A stretch of DNA of 64,000 nt from positions 178,950,888 to 179,014,887 of the forward strand of contig OZ024743.1 of assembly GCA_964016885.1 (NCBI GenBank). The letters run 5' to 3'. The notes under the pieces are model-generated. The model saw only the letters and a list, made by a program, of their open reading frames with translations. It searched no databases and was not told the origin of the DNA. Of the stretch, positions 55,491 through 64,000 are shown in pieces; position 1 is the stretch's first letter, and every line of letters begins with the position of its first letter. This DNA is from Eledone cirrhosa. Its lineage: Eukaryota > Mollusca > Cephalopoda > Octopoda > Eledonidae. Both the position numbers and the translations under genes were made by a program.

Positions 55491-55597
55491 AGTGTGGTTG
55501 TTGGTGTTGTCAGTAGTGTGGATGTTGGTGTTGTCAGTGGTGTGGTTGTTGGTGTTGTCAGTAGTGTGGTTGTTGGTGTTGTCAGTTGTGTGGTTGT

Positions 55598-55870
55598 AGG
55601 TGTTGTCAGTGGTGTGGTTGTTGGTATTGTCAGTGGTGTGGTTGTTGGTGTTGTCAGTGGTGTGGTTGTTGGTGTTGTCAGTTGTGTGGTTGTAGGTGTT
55701 GTCAGTGGTGTGGTTGTTGGTATTGTCAGTGGTGTGGTTGTTGGTGTTGTCAGTAGTGTGGTTGTTGGTGTTGTCAGTTGTGTGGTTGTAGGTGTTGTCA
55801 GTGGTGTGGTTGTTGGTGTTGTCAGTGGTGTGGTTGTTGGTGTTGTCAGTTGTGTGGTTGTAGGTGTTGT
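55598..55870. repeat. 96-bp HOR (four-unit)
   Basis: GTAGG units at 55598, 55694, 55790 and 55862 (spacings 96, 96, 72), with GGTATTG units at 55625 and 55721 in step. Same GTAGG unit type as at 43788-48180. Confidence 0.85.
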
Positions 55871-58800
55871 CAGTGGTGTGGTTGTTGGTGTTGTCAGTGG
55901 TGTGGTTGTTGGTGTTGTCAGTGGTGTGGTTGTTGGTGTTGTCAGTGGTGTGGTTGTTGGTGTTGTCACTGGTGTGGTTGTTGGTGTTGTCAGTGGTGTG
56001 GTTGTTGGTGTTGTCAGTGGTGTGGTTGTTGGTGTTGTCAGTAGTGTGGATGTTGGTGTTGTCAGTGGTGTGGTTGTTGGTGTTGTCACTGGTGTGGTTG
56101 TTGGTGTTGTCAGTGGTGTGGTTGTTGGTGTTGTCAGTGGTGTGGTTGTTGGTGTTGTCAGTGGTGTGGATGTTGGTGTTGTCAGTAGTGTGGTTGTTTG
56201 TGTTGTCAGTGGTGTGGATGTTGGTGTTGTCAGTGGTGTGGTTGTTTGTGTTGTCAGTGGTGTGGTTGTTGGTGTTGTCAGTGGTGTGGTTGTTGGTGTT
56301 GTCAGTGGTGTGGTTGTTGGTGTTGTCAGTGGTGTGGTTGTTGGTGTTGTCAGTGGTGTGGTTGTTGGTGTTGTCAGTGGTGTGGTTGTTGGTGTTGTCA
56401 GTGGTGTGGTTGTTGGTGTTGTCTGTGGTGTGGTTGTTGGTGTTGTCAGTGGTGTGGTTGTTGGTGTTGTCAGTGGTGTGGTTGTTGGTGTTGTCAGTGG
56501 TGTGGTTGTTGGTGTTGTCAGTTGTGTGGTTGTTGGTGTTGTCAGTGGTGTGGTTGTTGGTGTTGTCAGTGGTGTGGTTGTTGGTGTTGTCAGTGGTGTG
56601 GTTGTTGGTGTTGTCAGTGGTGTGGTTGTTGGTGTTGTCAGTGGTGTGGTTGTTGGTGTTGTCAGTGGTGTGGTTGTTGGTGTTGTCAGTTGTGTGGTTG
56701 TAGGTGTTGTCAGTGGTGTGGTTGTTGGTGTTGTCAGTGGTGTGGTTGTTGGTGTTGTCAGTGGTGTGGTTGTTGGTGTTGTCAGTGGTGTGGTTGTTGG
56801 TGGTGTCTGTGGTGTGGTTGTTGGTGTTGTCAGTACTGTGGTTGTTGGTGTTGTCAGTGGTGTGGTTGTTGGTGTTGTCAGTAGTGTGGTTGTTGGTGTT
56901 GTCAGTAGTGTGGTTGTTGGTGTTGTCAGTGGTGTGGTTGTTGGTGTTGTCAGTAGTGTGGTTGTTGGTGTTGTCAGTGGTGTGGTTGTTGGTGTTGTCA
57001 GTAGTGTGGTTGTTGGTGTTGTCAGTAGTGTGGTTGTTGGTGTTGTCAGTGGTGTGGTTGTTGGTGTCGTCTGTGGTGTGGTTGTTGGTGTTGTCAGTGG
57101 TGTGGTTGTTGGTGTTGTCAGTGGTGTGGCTGTTGGTGTTGTCAGTGGTGTGGTTGTTGGTGTTGTCAGTAGTGTGGTTGTTGGTGTTGTCAGGGGTGTG
57201 GTTGTTGGTGTTGTCAGTAGTGTGGTTGTTGGTGTTGTCAGTGGTGTGGTTGTTGGTGTTGTCAGTGGTGTGGTTGTTGGTGTTGTCAGTAGTGTGGTTG
57301 TTGGTGTTGTCAGTAGTGTGGTTGTTGGTGTTGTCAGTGGTGTGGTTGTTGGTGTTGTCAGTAGTGTGGTTGTTGGTGTTGTCAGTAGTGTGGTTGTTGG
57401 TGTTGTCAGTGGTGTGGTTGTTGGTGTTGTCAGTGGTGTGGTTGTTGGTGTTGTCAGTGGTGTGGTTGTTGGTGTTGTCAGTGGTGTGGTTGTTGGTTTT
57501 GTCAGTGGTGTGGTTGTTGGTGTTGTCAGTGGTGTGGTTGATGGTGTTGTCAGTAGTGTGGTTGTTGGTGTTGTCAGTGGTGTGGTTGTTGGTGTTGTCA
57601 GTGGTGTGGTTGTTGGTGTTGTCAGTAGTGTGGTTGTTGGTGTTGTCAGTGGTGTGGTTGTTGGTGTTGTCAGTAGTGTGGTTGTTGGTGTTGTCAGTGG
57701 TGTGGTTGTTGGTGTTGTCAGTGGTGTGGTTGTTGGTGTTGTCAGTAGTGTGGTTGTTGGTGTTGTCAGTGGTGTGGTTGTTGGTGTTGTCAGTGGTGTG
57801 GTTGTTGGTGTTGTCAGTAGTGTGGTTGTTGGTGTTGTCAGTGGTGTGGTTGTTGGTGTTGTCAGTGGTGTGGTTGTTGGTGTTGTCAGTAGTGTGGTTG
57901 TTGGTGTTGTCAGTGGTGTGGTTGTTGGTGTTGTCAGTAGTGTGGTTGTTGGTGTTGTCAGTGGTGTGGTTGTTGGTGTTGTCAGTAGTGTGGTTGTTGG
58001 TGTTGTCAGTGGTGTGGTTGTTGGTGTTGTCAGTGGTGTGGTTGTTGGTGTTGTCAGTAGTGTGGTTGTTGGTGTTGTCAGTGGTGTTTTTTTTGGTGTT
58101 GTCAGTGGTGTGGTTGTTGGTGTTGTCAGTAGTGTGGTTGTTGGTGTTGTCAGTGGTGTGGTTGTTGGTGTTGTCAGTGGTGTGGTTGTTGGTGTTGTCA
58201 GTAGTGTGGTTGTTGGTGTTGTCAGTGGTGTGGTTGTTGGTGTTGTCAGTGGTGTGGTTGTTGGTGTTGTCAGTAGTGTGGTTGTTGGTGTTGTCAGTGG
58301 TGTGGTTGTTGGTGTTGTCAGTAGTGTGGTTGTTGGTGTTGTCAGTGGTGTGGTTGTTGGTGTTGTCAGTGGTGTGTTTGTTGGTGTTGTCAGTAGTGTG
58401 GTTGTTGGTGTTGTCAGTAGTGTGGTTGTTGGTGTTGTCAGTAGTGTGGTTGTTGGTGTTGTCAGTGGTGTGGTTGTTGGTGTTGTCAGTAGTGTGGTTG
58501 TTGGTGTTGTCAGTGGTGTGGTTGTTGGTGTTGTCAGTGGTGTGGTTGTTTTTGTTGTCAGTGGTGTGGCTGTTGGTGTTGTCAGTGGTGTGGTTGTTGG
58601 TGTTGTCAGTGGTGGGGTTGTTGGTGTTGTCTGTGGTGTGGTTGTTGGTGTTGTCAGTGGTGTGGTTGTTGGTGTTGTCAGTAGTGTGGCTGTTGGTGTT
58701 GTCAGTGGTGTGGTTGTTGGTGTTGTCAGTGGTGGGGTTGTTGGTGTTGTCTGTGGTGTGGTTGTTGGTGTTGTCAGTAGTGTGGTTGTTGGTGTTGTCA

Positions 58801-60982
58801 GTGGTGTGGCTGTTGGTGTGTCAGTAGTGTGGTTGTTGGTGTTGTCAGTGGTGTGGATGTTGGTGTTGTCAGTGGCGTGGTTGTTGATGTTGTCAGTAGT
58901 GTGGTTGTTGGTGTTGTCAGTAGTGTGGTTGTTGATGTTGTCAGTAGTGTGGTTGTTGATGTTGTCAGTAGTGTGGTTGTTGATGTTGTCAGTAGTGTGG
59001 TTGTTGGTGTTGTCACTGGTGTGGTTGTTGGTGTTGTCAGTGGTGTGGTTGTTGGTGTTGTCAGTGGTGTGGTTGTTGGTGTTGTCAGTGGTGTGGTTGT
59101 TGGTGTTGTCAATAGTGTGGTTGTTGGTGTTGTCAATGGTGTGGCTGTTGGTGTTGTCAGTGGTGTGGCTGTTGGTGTTGTCAGTAGTGTGGCTGTTGGT
59201 GTTGTCAGTGGTGTGGTTGTTGGTGTTGTCAGTGGTGTGGTTGTTGGTGTTGTCAGTGGTGTGGTTGTTGGTGTTGTCAGTAGTGTGGTTGTTGGTGTTG
59301 TGAGTGGTGTGGATGTTGGTGTTGTCAGTAGTGTGGTTGTTGGTGTTGTGAGTGGTGTGGATGTTGGTGTTGTCAGTGGTGTGGTTGTTGGTGTTGTCAG
59401 TAGTGTGGCTGTTGGTGTTGTCAGTGGTGTGGTTGTTGGTGTTGTCAGTGGTGTGGTTGTTGGTGTTGTCAGTGGTGTGGTTGTTGGTGTTGTCAGTGGT
59501 GTGGTTGTTGGTGTTGTCAGTAGTGTGGCTGTTGGTGTTGTCAGTGGTGTGGTTGTTGGTGTTGTGAGTGGTGTGGATGTTGGTGTTGTCAGTAGTGTGG
59601 TTGTTGGTGTTGTGAGTGGTGTGGATGTTGGTGTTGTCAGTAGTGTGGTTGTTGGTGTTGTGAGTGGTGTGGACGTTGGTGTTGTCAGTAGTGTGGTTGT
59701 TGGTGTTGTGAGTGGTGTGGATGTTGGTGTTGTCAGTAGTGTGGTTGTTGGTGTTGTCAGTAGTGTGGCTGTTGGTGTTGTCAGTGGTGTGGTTGTTGGT
59801 GTTGTCAGTGGTGTGGTTGTTGGTGTTGTCAGTAGTGTGGTTGTTGGTGTTGTGAGTGGTGTGGATGTTGGTGTTGTCAGTAGTGTGGTTGTTGGTGTTG
59901 TGAGTGGTGTGGATGTTGGTGTTGTCAGTGGTGTGGTTGTTGGTGTTGTCAGTGGTGTGGTTGTTGGTGTTGTCAGTGGTGTGGTTGTTGGTGTTGTCAG
60001 TGGTGTGGTTGTTGGTGTTGTCAGTAGTGTGGTTGTTGGTGTTGTGAGTGGTGTGGATGTTGGTGTTGTCAGTAGTGTGGTTGTTGGTGTTGTCAGTAGT
60101 GTGGCTGTTGGTGTTGTCAGTGGTGTGGTTGTTGGTGTTGTCAGTGGTGTGGTTGTTGGTGTTGTCAGTAGTGTGGTTGTTGGTGTTGTGAGTGGTGTGG
60201 ATGTTGGTGTTGTCAGTAGTGTGGTTGTTGGTGTTGTCAGTAGTGTGGTTGTTGGTGTTGTCAGTAGTGTGGTTGTTGGTGTTGTCAGTGGTGTGGTTGT
60301 TGGTGTTGTCAGTGGTGTGGTTGTTGGTGTTGTCAGTAGTGTGGTTGTTGGTGTTGTGAGTGGTGTGGATGTTGGTGTTGTCAGTAGTGTGGTTGTTGGT
60401 GTTGTCAGTAGTGTGGTTGTTGGTGTTGTCAGTAGTGTGGTTGTTGGTGTTGTCAGTGGTGTGGTTGTTGGTGTTGTCAGTGGTGTGGTTGTTGGTGTTG
60501 TCAGTAGTGTGGTTGTTGGTGTTGTGAGTGGTGTGGATGTTGGTGTTGTCAGTAGTGTGGTTGTTGGTGTTGTCAGTAGTGTGGTTGTTGGTGTTGTCAG
60601 TGGTGTTGTTGTTGGTGTTGTCAGTGGTGTGGTTGTTGGTGTTGTCTGTGGTGTGGTTGTTGGTGTTGTCAGTGCTGTGGTTGTTGGTGTTGTCAGTGGT
60701 GTGGATGTTGGTGTTGTCAGTAGTGTGGTTGTTGGTGTTGTCAGTGGTGTGGCTGTTGGTGTTGTCAGTGGTGTGGTTGTTGGTGTTGGCAGTGGTGTTG
60801 TTGTTGGTGTTGACAGTGGTGTGGTTGTTGGTGTTGTCAGTGGTGTGGATGTTGGTGTTGTCAGTAGTGTGGTTGTTGGTGTTGTCAGTAGTGTGGTTGT
60901 TGGTGTTGTCAGTGGTGTTGTTGTTGGTGTTGTCAGTGGTGTGGTTGTTGGTGTTGTCAGTAGTGTGGTTGTTGGTGTTGTG
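58801..60982. repeat. GTGAGT-marked domain with 48-bp dimers
   Basis: Begins just after a 23-bp unit at 58818 (GGTGTGTCAG, one T lost). C9 to G gives GGTGTTGTGAGT, nearly always followed by GTGGATG. Between 59567 and 59711 the changed base recurs every 48 bp (59567, 59615, 59663, 59711), alternating with a CAGTAG unit, so the local period is a dimer. The same 48-bp spacing is at 59303/59351 and 59855/59903. Spacing then grows to 144, 168 and 168 bp toward 60527. Near 58875-58985 four GTTGATG units occur in close order. Confidence 0.88.
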
Positions 60983-62398
60983 AGTGGTGTGGATGTTGGT
61001 GTTGTCAGTAGTGTGGTTGTTGGTGTTGTCAATAGTGTTGTTGTTGGTGTTGTCAGTGGTGTGGTTGTTGGTGTTGTCTGTGGTGTGGTTGTTGGTGTTG
61101 TCAGTGCTGTGGTTGTTGGTGTTGGCAGTGGTGTTGTTGTTGGTGTTGACAGTGGTGTGGTTGTTGGTGTTGTCAGTGGTGTGGTTGTTGGTGTTGTCAG
61201 TGGTGTGGTTGTTGGTGTTGTCAGTAGTGTGGTTGTTGGTGTTGTCAGTAGTGTGGTTGTTGGTGTTGTCTGTGGTGTGGTTGTTGGTGTTGTCAGTGGT
61301 GTGGTTGTTGGTGTTGTCAGTGGTGTGGTTGTTGGTGTTGTCAGTGGTGTGGTTGTTGGTGTTGTCAGTAGTGTGGTTGTTGGTGTTGTCAGTGGTGTGG
61401 TTGTTGGTGTTGTCAGTAGTGTGGTTGTTGGTGTTGTGAGTGGTGTGGATGTTGGTGTTGTCAGTAGTGTGGTTGTTGGTGTTGTCAGTAGTGTGGTTGT
61501 TGGTGTTGTCAGTAGTGTGGTTGTTGGTGTTGTCAGTGGTGTGGTTGTTGGTGTTGTCAGTGGTGTGGTTGTTGGTGTTGTCAGTAGTGTGGTTGTTGGT
61601 GTTGTGAGTGGTGTGGATGTTGGTGTTGTCAGTAGTGTGGTTGTTGGTGTTGTCAGTAGTGTGGTTGTTGGTGTTGTCAGTGGTGTTGTTGTTGGTGTTG
61701 TCAGTGGTGTGGTTGTTGGTGTTGTCTGTGGTGTGGTTGTTGGTGTTGTCAGTGCTGTGGTTGTTGGTGTTGTCAGTGGTGTGGATGTTGGTGTTGTCAG
61801 TAGTGTGGTTGTTGGTGTTGTCAGTGGTGTGGCTGTTGGTGTTGTCAGTGGTGTGGTTGTTGGTGTTGGCAGTGGTGTTGTTGTTGGTGTTGACAGTGGT
61901 GTGGTTGTTGGTGTTGTCAGTGGTGTGGTTGTTGGTGTTGTCAGTGGTGTGGTTGTTGGTGTTGTCAGTAGTGTGGTTGTTGGTGTTGTCAGTAGTGTGG
62001 TTGTTGGTGTTGTCTGTGGTGTGGTTGTTGGTGTTGTCAGTGGTGTGGTTGTTGGTGTTGTCAGTGGTGTGGTTGTTGGTGTTGTCAGTGGTGTGGTTGT
62101 TGGTGTTGTCAGTGGTGTGGTTGTTGGTGTTGTCAGTAGTGTGGTTGTTGGTGTTGTCAGTGGTGTGGCTGTTGGTGTTGTCAGTGGTGTGGTTGTTGGT
62201 GTTGGCAGTGGTGTTGTTGTTGGTGTTGACAGTGGTGTGGTTGTTGGTGTTGTCAGTGGTGTGGATGTTGGTGTTGTCAGTAGTGTGGTTGTTGGTGTTG
62301 TCAGTAGTGTGGTTGTTGGTGTTGTCAGTGGTGTTGTTGTTGGTGTTGTCAGTGGTGTGGTTGTTGGTGTTGTCAGTAGTGTGGTTGTTGGTGTTGTG
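60983..62398. repeat. 1,416-bp higher-order repeat, copy 1
   Basis: GTGAGT units at 60983, 61439 and 61607 correspond to 62399, 62855 and 63023 in the next copy, all offset by 1416 bp (59 units). CAGTGCTG units at about 61107 and 61755 match those at about 62523 and 63171. A second relation overlaps: the segment from 60527 matches that from 61607 at 1080 bp (45 units). CAATAGTGTTG near 61030 matches near 62446. Confidence 0.92.
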
Positions 62399-63560
62399 AG
62401 TGGTGTGGATGTTGGTGTTGTCAGTAGTGTGGTTGTTGGTGTTGTCAATAGTGTTGTTGTTGGTGTTGTCAGTGGTGTGGTTGTTGGTGTTGTCTGTGGT
62501 GTGGTTGTTGGTGTTGTCAGTGCTGTGGTTGTTGGTGTTGGCAGTGGTGTTGTTGTTGGTGTTGACAGTGGTGTGGTTGTTGGTGTTGTCAGTGGTGTGG
62601 TTGTTGGTGTTGTCAGTGGTGTGGTTGTTGGTGTTGTCAGTAGTGTGGTTGTTGGTGTTGTCAGTAGTGTGGTTGTTGGTGTTGTCTGTGGTGTGGTTGT
62701 TGGTGTTGTCAGTGGTGTGGTTGTTGGTGTTGTCAGTGGTGTGGTTGTTGGTGTTGTCAGTGGTGTGGTTGTTGGTGTTGTCAGTAGTGTGGTTGTTGGT
62801 GTTGTCAGTGGTGTGGTTGTTGGTGTTGTCAGTAGTGTGGTTGTTGGTGTTGTGAGTGGTGTGGATGTTGGTGTTGTCAGTAGTGTGGTTGTTGGTGTTG
62901 TCAGTAGTGTGGTTGTTGGTGTTGTCAGTAGTGTGGTTGTTGGTGTTGTCAGTGGTGTGGTTGTTGGTGTTGTCAGTGGTGTGGTTGTTGGTGTTGTCAG
63001 TAGTGTGGTTGTTGGTGTTGTGAGTGGTGTGGATGTTGGTGTTGTCAGTAGTGTGGTTGTTGGTGTTGTCAGTAGTGTGGTTGTTGGTGTTGTCAGTGGT
63101 GTTGTTGTTGGTGTTGTCAGTGGTGTGGTTGTTGGTGTTGTCTGTGGTGTGGTTGTTGGTGTTGTCAGTGCTGTGGTTGTTGGTGTTGTCAGTGGTGTGG
63201 ATGTTGGTGTTGTCAGTAGTGTGGTTGTTGGTGTTGTCAGTGGTGTGGCTGTTGGTGTTGTCAGTGGTGTGGTTGTTGGTGTTGGCAGTGGTGTTGTTGT
63301 TGGTGTTGACAGTGGTGTGGTTGTTGGTGTTGTCAGTGGTGTGGTTGTTGGTGTTGTCAGTGGTGTGGTTGTTGGTGTTGTCAGTAGTGTGGTTGTTGGT
63401 GTTGTCAGTAGTGTGGTTGTTGGTGTTGTCTGTGGTGTGGTTGTTGGTGTTGTCAGTGGTGTGGTTGTTGGTGTTGTCAGTGGTGTGGTTGTTGGTGTTG
63501 TCAGTGGTGTGGTTGTTGGTGTTGTCAGTGGTGTGGTTGTTGGTGTTGTCAGTAGTGTGG
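62399..63560. repeat. 1,416-bp higher-order repeat, copy 2 (shortened)
   Basis: Follows copy 1 unit by unit until about 63560. There the GTGGCTG unit seen at about 62169 has no counterpart and the match is lost. Confidence 0.88.
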
Positions 63561-64000
63561 TTGTTGGTGTTGTCAGTGGTGTGGTTGTTGGTGTTGTCAG
63601 TGGTGTGGTTGTTGGTGTTGTCAGTAGTGTGGTTGTTGGTGTTGTCAGTGGTGTGGTTGTTGCTGTTGTCAGTGGTGTGGTTGTTGGTGTTATCTGTGGT
63701 GTGGTTGTTGGTGTTGTCTGTGGTGTGGTTGTTGGTGTTGTCAGTGGTGTGGTTGTTGGTGTTGTCAGTTGTGTGGTTGTTGGTGTTGTCAGTGGTGTGG
63801 TTGTTGGTGTCGTCAATGGTGTGGTTGTTGGTGTTGTCAGTGGTGTGGTTGTTGCTGTTGTCAGTGGTGTGGTTGTTGGTGATGTCTGTGGTGTGGTTGT
63901 TGGTGTTGTCTGTGGTGTGGTTGTTGGTGTTGTCAGTGGTGTGGTTGTTGGTGTTGTCAGTAGTGTGGTTGTTGGTGTTGTCAGTGGTGTGGTTGTTGGT
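63561..64000. repeat. Right end of window, array continues
   Basis: About 18 units close to consensus with GTTGCTG (63661, 63853), GGTGTTATC, GGTGTCGTCAATGG (63808-63821) and GGTGATGTCTG variants. The last bases still read GGTGTGGTTGTT then GGT, so the array is cut by the window, not ended. Confidence 0.95.

Larger units (their letters stand above)
51038..58800. repeat. Mixed array domain with several local HORs
   Basis: About 323 units, with one length variant (+2 T at about 54733). Sub-blocks: a homogenised CAGTAG run (51096-51503); a GTGGATG/GTGGCTG-rich stretch (51600-52720); a consensus-rich stretch (52720-53740); ATTCG-marked units (53749-55480); a 96-bp HOR with GTAGG and GGTATTG (55598-55870); a GTTTGTG pair near 56190-56250 resembling 44603-44651; the GGTGGTGTCTG plus CAGTACTG haplotype at about 56799-56840; and alternating CAGTGG/CAGTAG units up to 58550. 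An eight-T run at 58087-58094 breaks the pattern. Confidence 0.85.
385..64000. repeat. 24-bp satellite/minisatellite array, about 2,650 units
   Basis: The unit is GGTGTTGTCAGT followed by GGTGTGGTTGTT. The first recognisable unit is at 385-408 and the array is continuous to the window edge, so its right end is not seen. Nearly all units are exactly 24 bp. Exceptions are 23-bp units near 3404, 7321, 7987, 14429, 14543, 20913, 21579, 30943, 40475 and 58818; 18-bp units at nine places; one 12-bp half unit; a +1 at 34404; and +2 T insertions at eight places. The commonest substitutions are G13 to A (CAGTGGT/CAGTAGT), A10 to T (GTCAGT/GTCTGT), T20 to A or C (GTGGATG, GTGGCTG) and T8 to A or G (TTGACAG, TTGGCAG). 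The consensus has no CpG. Function unknown; I infer non-coding satellite DNA maintained by unequal exchange. Confidence 0.97.

Noticed and set aside
59303..63023. GTGAGT as 5' splice donors
   Set aside because: It matches the donor consensus but arises from one C to G change in the unit and is copied with the HOR; there is no exon, acceptor or branch context.
385..64000. CRISPR array
   Set aside because: Units are directly contiguous with no spacers and no cas genes; variation is by point changes.
385..64000. Telomeric repeat
   Set aside because: GT-rich composition recalls some telomeres, but the unit is 24 bp with a fixed CA, has higher-order structure, and does not match any known telomere unit.
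385..64000. Three-quartet G-quadruplexes
   Set aside because: G runs in the consensus are only GG; GGG or GGGG occurs in rare units. Only weak two-quartet structures are plausible.
385..64000. Hairpin or palindromic element (transposon end, tRNA, rRNA)
   Set aside because: A strand with 92% G/T cannot form long Watson-Crick stems with itself, and no inverted repeat or conserved RNA motif was found.

Overview
This window is essentially one object: a tandem satellite (minisatellite) array. From about position 385 to the right edge at 64000 it is built from a 24-bp unit, about 2,650 units by length. Read in two halves, the consensus is GGTGTTGTCAGT followed by GGTGTGGTTGTT. By composition the + strand unit is 11 G, 11 T, 1 C and 1 A, so one strand is about 92% G/T and the other about 92% A/C, while G+C is near 50%. 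I see no protein gene, RNA gene, transposon, CRISPR array, origin or promoter that I can support. The array runs off the right edge. The first 384 bases are an older, degenerate GTT/GGT-triplet block with a loose 81-113 bp periodicity, and are probably the array's left border or ancestor.

The very long open frames are a by-product of the unit. Because 24 is divisible by 3 and the unit lacks stops in five of its six frames, frames of thousands of codons stay open on both strands, overlapping each other. Their products would be monotonous 8-residue repeats. Indels that are not multiples of 3 interrupt any single frame at about 20 places, so I do not call genes.

The array is organised hierarchically. 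The two 12-bp halves match at 8 of 12 positions, so the 24-mer may be a diverged dimer. Variant 24-mers form higher-order repeats (HORs) at many scales: 48, 72, 96, 120, 168, 240, 480, 1080, 1200, 1416, about 3000, 4242 and 7108/6484 bp. Regions, left to right: (1) 1-384 degenerate border; (2) 385-3403 domain rich in TCTGTTTTG-type units; (3) 3404-7320, 7321-14428, 14429-20912 and 20913-24300, four copies (two partial) of a 6.5-7.1 kb HOR that share diagnostic 18-bp and 23-bp units; (4) 24301-30942, rich in GCTG/GATG variants with 72-, 120- and 480-bp HORs; (5) 31210-35452 and 35453-39695, a tandem pair of 4.24 kb HORs with unique +2 T insertions; (6) 39696-48661, a GTAGG-marked block duplicated about 3.0 kb apart; (7) 48662-51037, two 1.2 kb HORs; (8) 51038-58800, a mixed domain with a 17-unit homogenised run and ATTCG-marked units; (9) 58801-64000, a GTGAGT-marked domain with 48-bp dimers and 1080/1416-bp HORs.

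Organism: an array this long, with nested HORs, is most like a eukaryotic satellite (subtelomeric, pericentromeric or another heterochromatic or hypervariable locus). There is no gene or other phylogenetic marker, so nothing more specific can be said and a non-eukaryotic source is not formally excluded.
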